From Linanthus parryae (lineage: Eukaryota; Streptophyta; Magnoliopsida; Ericales; Polemoniaceae), in the NCBI GenBank assembly GCA_023055425.1, contig JALGPY010000001.1:142191368-142255367 (forward strand): 64,000 nucleotides of DNA, written 5' to 3'. The notes beneath the pieces were generated by a model. That model had not been told where the DNA came from. It did no database searches and saw nothing but the letters and a program-made list of their open reading frames with translations. Shown here piece after piece: positions 1-9,875 of this stretch; the stretch's first letter is position 1; the number at the start of each line of letters is the position of its first letter. Both the position numbers and the translations under genes were made by a program.

Positions 1-2281
1 GACCCTTGTAGTAAAGGGTGTTGTCGTGGATGCAGTATCCTTTCGTGAGTGCCCAGCTTTCGCTGTTGGTGCCTTTCGCAATAGCTTGCAGGATTGCTTT
101 TCGCCAGTCTGCGTCATCCATGTGTTCGTCGTCGCACGCATCTTCTGTTAGTGCCGACGATGTTCGCACTTCGATGGAAATCCTTGCGGGGCATTTGTCT
201 ATGCTGACCTTAGATCCCAGAGTTGCTAAGGCGTCTGCATGCCTGTTGTCCGCTCGGGGCTTGTGCTCGTATTTCACGTCGCAGAATTGCTGCATTAGCT
301 TTTGCACTAGGGTGCGGTATGACAGGAGGTTGATCTCCTTTAAACCATATTCGCCCGAGGCTTGCTTAACAATCAGTTTGGAATCTCCCATGACTGTTAA
401 GTTGCTCACTTCCAGAGCTTTCGCCGCACGGAGCCCCGCGATAAGAGCCTCGTATTCCGCCTCGTTGTTCGTGACTGCGAAGTTGAGTTTTGCGGACATC
501 TGTATGACTTCCCCGTCCGGCTTTGTCAAGACTATCCCGATGCCTCCGCCTTTTCTGGTTGACGAACCGTCGAAGTGGAGGGTCCAATAGGGCACGTCGA
601 TCGCGTAGATTTCTGGGCCTTCGAGCTCTTCCTCGATCACGGGTTCGTAGCTGTTGTCGGGAAACTGTGCCAACAGATCTGCTACCGCCTGCGACTTGAT
701 CGCTCTTGGTTTCACGCATGTGATATCGTATTGAGAGATGGTCATGTACCATTTCGCCAATCTCCCGCCCGGAGTAGTGTGAGTTAGCAAGTATCGTATG
801 GGGTCGCTTTTGGTGACCACCACTACTTTGTGCGATGCAAAATAGTGTCTCAACTTCTCTATTACGAAGAATAAAGCAAGGCAATGACGTTCGATGTCTG
901 TGTACCTTGACTCAGCAGGCTGCACAATGCGAGAGATGTAATAGATGGGCCTCTCTTGGCCTTCATACACCTGAGCCAAGAGTGCTCCTATAGATTTCCT
1001 TGTCGATGTAAGGTATAGCAGAAGCGGTGATCCCAGTTGAGGTGCGATCATTATCTTTGTTGATGTGAGTAGCTCCTTTAGCTTTTCGAATGCGGCTTCG
1101 TGATCAGGAGCCCAGTTGTACGCGGCGTCCTTCTTGAGAAGAGTGCTGAAACAGCATGTGATTTCGGCGATTGCTGGGATGAATCTCCGCAGATATGACA
1201 ATTTTCCCAAGAATGTTTTCAAGGTACTTTGGTTGTGAGGTGGCGTCATGCTGGTGATGGCTGATACTTTCGCAGGGTCAGGCTCGATCCCTTGGCGATG
1301 GACCACGCATCCCAAAAACTTCCCCGAGGTCACGCCGAATGCGCATTTCATGGGGTTCATTTTTAGTTGAAAGCTCCTGCATCTGTTGAACACCTTTCGC
1401 AGGTCTGCAAGGTGATCTGCTTCATGCTTGGATTTGACCACCAGGTCATCCACATAGAATTCCACTTCTTTGTGCATCATGTCGTGGAATAGAGCCATCA
1501 TGGCCCGCTGATAGGTTGCGCCTGCGTTCTTAAGACCGAATGGCATTACCGTGTAGTTGAATACCCCCACGGGAGTGATGAATGCAGTTTTCCTTGCATC
1601 TTCGGGATCCATCTTGATTTGATTGTACCCGCTGAAGCCGTCCATGAAACTGAACATGCGATGGCCTGCTGTTGAATCAATGAGCAAATCGATGTTAGGC
1701 AGTGGGAAATCGTCCTTAGGGCAGAAGCGATTGAGATCTCGGAAGTCCACGCAGATGCGGAGCTGTCCGTTCTTCTTCACCACTGGCACGATGTTGGCCA
1801 ACCATGTGGGATGGTGATTTGGCTCTATGAACTTGGCGTCTAGGAGTTTGACAATCTCCTGCTTGATCTTCACGTTGAGCTCTGGCCTGAAGCTTCTGGT
1901 GTTTTGCTTGACTGGTTTAGACCCTGGGATGATGTCTAAACGGTGCATGGTGATGCTCGTGTCCAGACCTGGCATCTCATCATATTCCCATGCGAACACG
2001 TCCTTGTATTCAGTTAGGAGCTGCAGCAGTCCTTGTTCCTCTTCGCTTGTGAGGTCCGCACTCAGGAAGACTGGCCTTTTCTTTTCCTCGTTCGGGCTGA
2101 GGAACACTTCTTTTAGCTCTTGCTTTTGTGGTCTTGGCCTGTCTTCCATGCATTCGGGCGCTTCTTTGAGTTTCTCGTCTGGAGTGCCCTGTGTTGGCTC
2201 TTCCGTCAGCGCAACTTGCTCGATTTGATTGATTTGCCCAGGGACATCCCCATGCCCGTGTGAGGACGTCCCCGCGCACCT
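1..2281 (-). CDS. Pol (RT, RNase H, second RNase H, start of integrase region), element 1, partial
   Basis: This is the same phase as gag-protease, separated only by TGA (2282-2284). Reading leftward, a linker is followed by reverse transcriptase with the catalytic YVDD at 1456-1445. A gypsy-type RNase H comes next, then a second RNase H of archaeal/plant type (HFDGSS, NNEAEYEA, MGDSK, ADNRHAD). The integrase linker is cut by the window edge. I spot-checked the frame against element 2 and saw no stop or frameshift, including at the codon that is TAG in element 2. It has no obvious ATG of its own, which fits a fused Gag-Pol product. Confidence 0.85.
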
Positions 2282-4894
2282 TCATATGCGATAGCATTTC
2301 TTCCCGTTGGCGTAGAAGCTCTCTATCTCCTTACCCTCGGGGTCATGCTTTGCGATCCTCTTCAGAGTGTACACATTCTTCCGATGATATGCGATGCGCG
2401 GCTCCTCTTCGTGTGTAGGCGGTTTTTCCTTGGCATCTCCCCTTGTCACCATCACGCCCGCAGGTGACTGGTCCTTGATGTCCTCCCAGAGAGGTAAAGG
2501 AGTAGGGTTGAATGGTCCGGGTGGTTGCTCGTCCGCCATCTCGGTGAACCACACCGCCTCGCTGAGATGTGCTTCGTCCAAGTTGAACGGGTTAGTTGAG
2601 GCCGGTATCTCGACAATCCTGTCGTTCCAGATAGCTTTCATCACCTGGTGAGCCGTCGAAGGGATTGCGTCAAAGCGATGAATCCAGGCCCGACCTATGA
2701 TCATATGATATGTGGTGTTCGCGTCTATGACATAGAACTTCGCCGAGCACTTGATTTTACCGATCTGAACGCCCAGGCGGATCCATCCGATCGTCATTCT
2801 AGAATCGCTTCCGAATCCCACCAGTGGGGATGGACGCTTGACTACCTTGTGCTCGGGGATCCCTGCTAGCTTCAGTGTGTGGAGTGGAACAACATTGACC
2901 GCTGCTCCTCCATCAACGAATGCTCGCTTGAATTCGACGCCGTTGATGATGGCGGTCACGTACAGGGGCCTCTGGTGGCTCGCATCTGTCTTCTTGTCGC
3001 TGGCAGAAAAGGTCATAATCTTTTCTGTGGAACGGGACGCCCTGACGACTTTCCCGTTGGAGACCACGAGGTCCTCCTCGTAGTCCTCTGCTACCCTTAA
3101 GATCGCTTTTGTCATATCCGTTCGGCATTTTTCGGAGAAGTTCATCTCGTTGAAGAATTTGTCGAAGCCATGCGACCCTTTCATGCGGTCGGCACGCTCA
3201 TCTTCCGTGTCCATGCTGTAGTCTTCATCTTCATGGACTTCAGCAATGATGGGCAGACCATCCTCTGCAACTTCTTCCAAGTCCACTATCGAGATCATGG
3301 CGACCTCTTTGCCCTTTGAGCCCGAATCTGTATGGGCAGGCAGCGGGTTGTTGCGCACATCCTTCCGGTGGTCGCTGACGATGAGTTCGCCGTTCTTCAT
3401 CTTCTGATCGAACGCGAATCTGAGCTTCTTGCACTCGGCTGTGGGGTGCATGACCTTGCCGTGGTATTCGCACCACTTAGGGTCCCTCGTCATCTCCTTG
3501 GAGGGTGCTTTCTCGAGCGGTGGCAGGACGCCGTCTTTGCGCCACTGTCTGCAGAGATCGCTCGCTTCCTCCACCGAGCATGGCAGAGGCGGTGCGTCGA
3601 AGTTTGTAACTTTTGCTTGCTTCTGGGGCGAAACTGTATTTACCTCAGCTTCGCGTCCCCGCTTGTAGCCAAATCTGCCGATCTTGTAGGTGGTGCCGCT
3701 CGCAGGTCGTTCTGGAGCGCTCTTCTTTCTCTGTCTCTCGACAATGGGCTCGATGTTCATCGTGCATTCGATGAGCTTTGAAAACGTAGGTGTTTGCAAA
3801 TTGATCAGCATGCTTTTGTATTCATCTCGCATGCACTGCAGGCATATCTCTACGAGCCGGCTTTCGAGCATTGGATCCTTGCACTCCAAGGATTTCGCTC
3901 TGAATTTCTTGATGAAAGTGATTCCATCTTCCTCGCGTTTCTGATACATCCGCGAGAGATGGATCATCGTCACCTTTTCTTCCATCTGGAAGAACTTGGT
4001 ATAGAACTTCTGGACCATGTCGTCCCAAGTTTTCACAGATCCGGTCTCCAATGTTCGGTACCATTTGTATGCTACATTCCCAAGAGTTTTTGGGAATTCT
4101 CGCATCAGCAGTTTGGGATCGGCTCCGTATGGACCCATGACATCGATGAAACGCATGACATGCTCATGAGCGTTTCCATTGACGTCCTCGAACTTATCCC
4201 ATTTGGGAGCCTTGTACCCCGCCGGGTTTGGCATGAGATAGATCTCTCGTGGAATGGGTGGATCGTTGTCTAGCTTCGGGATGATGGTATCCGCGAACGA
4301 CTGATGAGCCAGGATGGAGTCCACGCGCTTCTGCAAAGACGTCATGCATTCTGGAATGCTTCCCTCGGTAGTTGGCGGAGGGGTTGCCGTAGGCGGTGGC
4401 GACACATATGCCGCCGGAGGATTGGGAGTGTATTGACTACCCGCGTTTCCCCAGATTGTCGCTGGTGGAGGCAGAGTATACTGCAGAGCTGGGTTGGACG
4501 CCAAAACCGGGGGCTGAGAGGCGTGAGCAGCAGGGGGCAGCATTTGTGCCGTTGACCCTTGGACCGAAGGCAGCTGCGTTGCTGACGGTGGAGTTTGCAG
4601 ATGAGAGTTGGGAGGCGTGGCTGACACTCCCAATCTTGGAGCGGTAGGGGTTCCTCCTCCCTGAGGGATAGCGGTGGCTGGTGGAGGATTTGGCGCAAGG
4701 GTGCCCAGAACGGCCAAGATCCGTTCTAACTGCGCAGATTGAGACTTGAGAGCTTTTGCCTGACTTTGGACAGTGGCGTCCAAAGACTCTAAAGTTGGTG
4801 CCTCGCCGGGAGTCGTCGGAGTACGGCGAGCCTCGTCTCCCGAGGGAGTTTCGGTGGAAGGCGATCGGTTGCTGACATCGTCCTCCTGAGACAT
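2282..4894 (-). CDS. Gag-protease polyprotein, element 1
   Basis: This 870-codon intact frame begins 20 bp after the PBS. The N-terminal 200 residues are rich in Pro, Thr and Ser and look disordered. Next comes a retrotransposon gag (capsid) domain at about residues 215-380, with the WYRTL and KFYTKFF stretches. A CHHC-type zinc knuckle follows at about residue 480 (CEYHGKVMHPTAEC). A retroviral-type aspartic protease sits near residue 665, with DGGAA in place of DSGA or DTGA. The protein would form the particle and process the polyprotein. It ends with TGA at 2282-2284. The pol frame continues in the same phase directly after that stop, so readthrough or removal of the stop is needed to make pol. 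Confidence 0.92.
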   Translation of the reverse strand: MSQEDDVSNRSPSTETPSGDEARRTPTTPGEAPTLESLDATVQSQAKALKSQSAQLERILAVLGTLAPNPPPATAIPQGGGTPTAPRLGVSATPPNSHLQTPPSATQLPSVQGSTAQMLPPAAHASQPPVLASNPALQYTLPPPATIWGNAGSQYTPNPPAAYVSPPPTATPPPTTEGSIPECMTSLQKRVDSILAHQSFADTIIPKLDNDPPIPREIYLMPNPAGYKAPKWDKFEDVNGNAHEHVMRFIDVMGPYGADPKLLMREFPKTLGNVAYKWYRTLETGSVKTWDDMVQKFYTKFFQMEEKVTMIHLSRMYQKREEDGITFIKKFRAKSLECKDPMLESRLVEICLQCMRDEYKSMLINLQTPTFSKLIECTMNIEPIVERQRKKSAPERPASGTTYKIGRFGYKRGREAEVNTVSPQKQAKVTNFDAPPLPCSVEEASDLCRQWRKDGVLPPLEKAPSKEMTRDPKWCEYHGKVMHPTAECKKLRFAFDQKMKNGELIVSDHRKDVRNNPLPAHTDSGSKGKEVAMISIVDLEEVAEDGLPIIAEVHEDEDYSMDTEDERADRMKGSHGFDKFFNEMNFSEKCRTDMTKAILRVAEDYEEDLVVSNGKVVRASRSTEKIMTFSASDKKTDASHQRPLYVTAIINGVEFKRAFVDGGAAVNVVPLHTLKLAGIPEHKVVKRPSPLVGFGSDSRMTIGWIRLGVQIGKIKCSAKFYVIDANTTYHMIIGRAWIHRFDAIPSTAHQVMKAIWNDRIVEIPASTNPFNLDEAHLSEAVWFTEMADEQPPGPFNPTPLPLWEDIKDQSPAGVMVTRGDAKEKPPTHEEEPRIAYHRKNVYTLKRIAKHDPEGKEIESFYANGKKCYRI

Positions 4895-4914
4895 GGTTGC
4901 TTTTGCTGGTAAGT

Positions 4915-4932
4915 TTCACGTCGGGTTCACCA
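4915..4932 (-). other. Primer binding site, tRNA-Trp type
   Basis: The minus strand reads TGGTGAACCCGACGTGAA three bases after the LTR end. From memory this is the exact complement of the 3' end (with CCA) of plant cytosolic tRNA-Trp. It would prime minus-strand DNA synthesis. Confidence 0.85.
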
Positions 4933-4935
4933 AAA

Positions 4936-5561
4936 TGTGCACAAGAGATTCCGGCAGGAAGACCTCCGTGTACACCGTGCGTAGTGGATCAGGGATCGCA
5001 CAGGAAGAATAGGGGTGTGTGTAGGGAGAGAGTAAGTCAGTAGCAATGTCTGAGAGAGAGACAGAGGTTTGGCAGAGCTTCCGCGTATGGCAGTGTGTCC
5101 TTCTTTGTATGGAAAGGTTAACGATATATATATACTGGAGAACGTGACCGTTGTAGTGTGGTTAATGCGCCCATTAATGGCGGCTTAATTAGCTTAACCA
5201 TAACGGCACGTTCGTCCGAGTATATAGGAACCGTTAGAGCACGTGGTGCGCAAGTACCGGAACCGTTACGAGGTTGACCGGGTTTGACCGGATTGACCGG
5301 GTCTAGGGAGCTCGTGCCATAAATCTCTCAAAACAGTTACTAAAGGTCGCGCGCGGGCTTGGCTCGCACGCGACAGGGCTTACTCTAGCCTCCAAACCAC
5401 AAAGTCCCTACAAGTCCCGTGCAGTGGTATGCGAGGGCTCTGTCTCGCAGCCCCCACATGGATCAGCTCGGCTGGTGATCCTGTGTGTGTGGAGCACAAT
5501 ATGGTGTGCTGGATGGTTGCCACGTGGCTAAGATCTGTCATGTCAGAAAGCAGTATCTACA
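4936..5561 (-). repeat. 5' LTR of element 1 (626 bp)
   Basis: On the minus strand it begins TGTAGATACTGC and ends CTTGTGCACA, giving TG...CA ends. It is homologous to the 646-bp LTRs of element 2. The 20-bp length difference fits fewer copies of a short CCGGTCAA-type internal repeat (about three here, five in element 2). A TATA-like stretch (ATATATATA near 5126) lies upstream of the presumed transcription start. Confidence 0.92.
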
Positions 5562-7623
5562 GTCCCATACTTCTAGGGACAAAGGTAAAGGTCGCATGCC
5601 AAGCAAGGCACGGAAAGAGCTCGCAGTGGAGACCTTTGTTCCATTTGATCAGGAAGAAGAGGAGGAGGAGAGAAGGGAGGCGAGAGAACATGATGATGAT
5701 GAAGAAGAAGAAAGAATCGAAGATTTCAGAGAAGGAGAGAGAGACGAGATACAAGATGAAGGATCGGGAGGTATCCCCTCGTACTTCTCTTCTCATTACC
5801 TTAATTTTCGCAGTCTTGATTGACCAATTCGTTCCTTTGCAGATGATGATGATGAGACCATTAGCGTCCTTTTGGCCAAGAGACAGAAGAGGGGTTCTCA
5901 CTCTGGTGTTTCCAACGAAACCACAGATGAGGACATCCTTGCCGAGTCCAGGAGAACAGCTGCGGAGGCTGCTGAGAGAAGAAGGAAGCGAGAAGAAGAT
6001 GAGCTTGAACGCGTAAAGCAAAGGAGCCTAGAAGAGCAACACGTCGACGACTTAGTGCGTCCAACCAATGAGGGAAATGCGGTTCCAGAAGAGGCGGCTC
6101 CTGAAGTTGACGAGGAGGATGCGGCTCCAGAAGAAGATGCGGCTGCTCTAGAGCAAGTCCAAGCGGACTTCGAAGAGATCGCAGGCGGTAACGAAGGTGA
6201 GATTTTTAATCTTGAAGTAACTTACTGAGATGTGATTATTGGTGCATTAAAGCATGGCTTATTAAAAGCTGACATTCGCCGCTGGCTAGTAAGCAAGTGC
6301 GGCGAGCCTTCAGGTAATCATTTGAAACGACATTTGTGAATTAGGCTTAATAACCCAAACATTACCATGACTGGTTCCTTCGCGCCCCAGGTCATGCTCA
6401 GCTTAAAGATATACTTAATGAAGATACATTAATATGCCATGGTTCCGCGTCCTTAGCCTACGACGCAGATGCTGCAATCCCACCCTCGCGTGGAGGTGCT
6501 AACTCTTGGCTTATTAAAATAATAATAAAATATTATTTAACACAAGTTACCTCACATCATCCTGTATTGTGTCGCAGGTAATGCTGATGAAGCCATGCTG
6601 GGACAGAGGAATCATCCTTCTGCATCTTATGTCCCCGTGCCAAGTTCTCACACTGAGAAGCCCGTCGCAGCTGCTGAGTATGCGGGAGAGCCCTTCGAGG
6701 ACCTCATTGAAGTTTCTGATGATGCCGAAGCTGACACCGTGTTAATGGAGGAAGATGCCAATGCTGCTGCCGAGGAAACAGAAGCAGATGCTGCTAATGC
6801 TCTCGCATCTGAAGGCATCCCTAATCGAGTTGCAACTTCTACCGCTGCCATGCCTCCGGCGAGGACTGAGCGTGCAGTGATTCTTCCTGCATGGAACTTT
6901 TGGAGTTCGCAGGTCGAAGCTGCAATCGCACCCGGTGCGACTTACATCCTTCCTGCCAACTATGAGGAGTTAGAGCTCGCAGCTGACAGGAGGGCAATGG
7001 AGCAAAGACAGTCTTCAGCTGCCCCGCCAATGCGCATTCCTTCTTTGCGCGAGATCCTTGAAGGAACTGGTATGTTGGGATTGTTGTTCGCATATCGCAT
7101 TCTTCATTTACAAGTTCGATAATCTAACTTGCTTTATCATTGCTTAGGGTTGAAGCAAGCTGACGTGGACTTGCTGGTTCGGATGCGTCTCTCTTATCCC
7201 CAATCATTTGTGAGGTCTCTGGAGATAGGGCCCTTCGACAGAAGACTGTTATTGACCGAAGCCATCTGGATTTTGGAACAGCTATCTGCGGCCACACCTG
7301 CGACCATCTCTCCCCAGAGCGCGGAGTTGCTTTTCGGCATGTGTCAAAACCTTCACACCAAAGTTCAAGGCAAGCTGGGTTTTGGGTATCTTGTCAAAAG
7401 AGTCACCCAGATTCGCGCGGCCGTGAATTTGAAGCGCGGCTTCCATAACCTCGCAGCTGAGGAGCAGAAGGTGGAGCAGCAAAAGCAGAAAGCTGAAGAG
7501 GCTGTGAAGCTCTTCCATGAAATGAGCGCCAACTACGAGCGATTGAAGCAAGAAGTGGAGCAAGTGGCAAACTTGTCACGTCAGTTTACTCCTGATTACT
7601 CCCTGGTCAAAGGCTTATTTTGA
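5562..7623 (+). pseudogene. Accessory antisense gene of element 3, 5'-truncated, exons 2-5
   Basis: It is homologous exon by exon to the intact gene in element 2. Exon 2 remnant is 5562-5770 (acidic, starting near KGKGRMPSKARKELAVETF). Exon 3 is 5843-6313, exon 4 is 6578-7069, exon 5 is 7148-7623. Introns of 72, 264 and 78 bp have GT-AG ends at the same places as in element 2. Exons 3 and 5 have exactly the same lengths as in element 2 (471 and 476 nt); exon 4 differs by 6 nt, a multiple of three. The only coding lesion I found is TGA at 6226-6228, apart from the loss of exon 1 and part of exon 2 to the element 1 insertion. The C-terminus is a Gln/Glu/Lys-rich coiled coil. Confidence 0.85.
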
Positions 7624-8740
7624 ACAATAACAAATTTGTGTCGAACAAAATGCTAAAACATTACGGTAATGTTTCTAGGGTTTATACCCCTTTTTTTCAA
7701 AAAGAATTTGAATGCCTGTTTTGCCCTTCTCGGGATTTGCTTGAATATCTCTGTGTATATCAATTATGACGTCAGCTATGGATATTCTGCCTTGATTTTC
7801 GCGCTAATTGCTTACCAGATAAGCACGCTTTCCTTGGGAAGTCCATCCGTATCATGACCTTCCGTCATTAATTAAGATACGCAACTGAATCGTCGTAGCC
7901 TTTAGTAGGGTAATTGAATGTTACCTCTTTTCAAGGCGTAAGTGATTGATGCTTACCCCTTTTCCAACCTTTGCTGACTCAGCTAGAGATTTGAAGGGTC
8001 TCTGTTGGGTCTATATAAACCCTGCCTTCACTGTTTGGGTCTTTCATCCCAAAATGTGTCTTGCCATGATTCCCTATGACTGCTGGCTTCAATGCTTGTC
8101 TCTCTTTGATTCATGGCAACTTGAAGTTGTGAAACTTGAGTTTGTGCTTTGTGCCATAGAAATAGCTTCCAATATCTTATTTACTTGGCTTATTGATCTT
8201 CATAACCATCATAAAGAAGATGCACATAATCTGTCATGCTTGCTCGAGGAATTTTCTTCGTCTATTATGCTTGCAGGTCATGTTTCCGGCCGCCTCCCGG
8301 CGAGGTGCAGCGCCGTACTGACCTTGCTACTGATTCGTGATGAACGGAGGATTTCTCCTCTAGCTTTCCCGGAGGATGATCATTCGCCACCATGTTCTTG
8401 AACTCGGGGTGGCGAGCCATTGTGCTCGTCTCCGTGGACAAGGAGCCTCTTGCCCTAGGAGTTGCTGCTTGCCTGTCCTACACCGGAACAGGTGGTTCCT
8501 CAGGCACATCTCTTGGGGTGTTGATCAGACAGAGGCCTTATCAGGTCCTGGGATCTTGAACTTAGCGTCGCATAGGTCTTGTAGCGTTAGTAGGCCGTTC
8601 GTTTTATAGGAACACCCTACTTGCTACAGATCTTTGGTCGCAGATCGTTGTATCGCATAACTTCTATTAGGACCAGTAGGTTGATCCTTTTTCAATAAGG
8701 ATTCCCTTGATGCGTAACTTCCGCTTGTAGGCTGCTATTT
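7624..8740 (+). other. 3' flank of accessory gene with conserved small ORF (8054-8401), element 3
   Basis: A TATA-like TATATAAA lies at 8012-8019. The first ATG, 35 bp downstream, opens a frame of about 115 codons ending at 8401. The frame is also open in element 2 (24201-23854), with clear residue similarity, for example DCWLQ, DSWQL, CAIEI, HKEDA and CAGHVSGRL or LAGHVSGRL. A pyrimidine-rich stretch ending GCAG before GTCATGTTTCCGG looks like a splice acceptor, so this may be part of a spliced transcript. I recognise no domain. It could also be conserved non-coding sequence. Confidence 0.45.
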
Positions 8741-9680
8741 AGATGCATTAGAAGGCATGTTGACTGTGTAACGAGCTCGGTCTGAGCTTTCCGCTTGTAA
8801 GCTGCTATCTAGGTAGATAAATTGTAAGTCATTTTGACTCATAACAATAAATCTCTTTGTATGATTTGCTGTTATTATCACAACAAATTGCAACATTCGC
8901 GTGCGTATTAGCAAACGTCACCTTTTGTGGTGCCACATTCGCGCTTTGAGCTGTGGCTGTAAATTGCTATCTAAATAGACAGATTCGCAGGTGTAGAACC
9001 ATCCATGAGATCTGCTATCTCGGCAGTCGAGTTTTTAGATCGTTCAAGATCGCATTTGGCATAACTTTGTTATCTTGGCAGATCGGCTTGAGAATTACTT
9101 AAGATTAGACTCAAGTGCGGCTGCTATCTCGGGAGATAGGTTTTTGTAGATCACTTAAGATCATATTCGCATAATGCTGCTATCATGGTAGATAGGCTTA
9201 AGGATTATTTTGAGATCACATTCGCATAGGGCTGCTATCATGACAGATAGGCTTAAAGATCATTCCAGATCGTATTTTCATAGGCTGCTATCGCGGCGGA
9301 TAGGCTTGAAGATCACTTAAGATCATATTCGCATAGGCTGCTATCATGGCAGATAGGCTTAAAAGATCACTTAAGATCGTATTCGCATAGGCTGCTATCA
9401 TGGCAGATAGGCTTAAAAGATCACTTTAGATCGTATTCGCATAGGCTGCTATCATGGCAAAAGATCACTTTAGATCGTATTCGCATAGGCTGCTATCGCG
9501 GCGGATAGGCTTGAAGATCACTTAAGATCATATTCGCATAGGCTGCTATCATGGCAGATAGGCTTAAAAGATCACTTAAAATCGTATTCGCATAGGCTTC
9601 TATCATGGCAGATAGGCTTTAAAGATCACTTTAGATCGTATTCGCATAGGCTGCTATCGCGGCGGATAGGCTTGAACTAT
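8741..9680 (-). repeat. Tandem repeats of about 53 bp in the 3' region of element 3
   Basis: The best-kept copies (about 8990-9676) follow the pattern GGCTGCTATC, a short loop, GATAGGCTTAAAAGATCAC, then TTAAGATCGTATTCGCATA. The units are homologous to those of element 2 read on the other strand. Copies become more diverged toward 8741. Each unit holds two short inverted repeats (CTATC...GATAG and GATC...GATC). Variable tandem repeats in this position are known from Tat/Ogre elements. Confidence 0.9.
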
Positions 9681-9718
9681 ATAAATAAATAAAGCGGTAA
9701 AGACAGCTGAAATCATAA

Positions 9719-9806
9719 AGTTCTTCCCATTTGGGAGAAGTCTTTTTTATTATAGAATACTCTCATATGTGAGAGATGAGATTACAATTCCCTTATATGG
9801 GAGAGA
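9719..9806 (-). other. Three short hairpin motifs after pol, element 3
   Basis: Three near-palindromes occur within 90 bp: TTCTTCCCATTTGGGAGAA, CTCTCATATGTGAGAG, and TTCCCTTATATGGGAGAG. Element 2 has the same arrangement at 21791-21867. They lie just downstream of the pol stop codon. The function is unknown. Confidence 0.6.
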
Positions 9807-9875
9807 AGATGCACGAGTTTTAGCAATACAGAGCATAAAGTAGACGTTGTGATCTAACGCATATAATGAGAGGAG

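Larger units (their letters stand above)
1..5561 (-). mobile_element. Element 1: Ty3/gypsy Tat-lineage LTR retrotransposon, cut by window start
   Basis: The minus strand reads 5' LTR (5561-4936), PBS, gag-protease, a stop codon, then pol as far as base 1. The rest lies outside the window. It interrupts the accessory gene of element 3: bases 5562 onward match an internal stretch of exon 2 of that gene right up to the LTR edge. GTCCC (5562-5566) is the likely TSD; its partner is out of view. The gag-protease reading frame is intact, and I saw no break in the visible pol, so this copy may be autonomous. Lineage is inferred from two successive RNase H domains in pol and from close similarity to element 2. 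Confidence 0.9.

Noticed and set aside
18..884. Overlapping frames on both strands at the window start
   Set aside because: They are shadows of the minus-strand pol frame of element 1, which runs off the window.
4936..5561. This LTR as the shared 3' LTR of element 3 in a tandem array
   Set aside because: Bases from 5562 match the middle of accessory exon 2, not the region next to a polypurine tract. A fresh insertion of element 1 into that exon explains the junction better.
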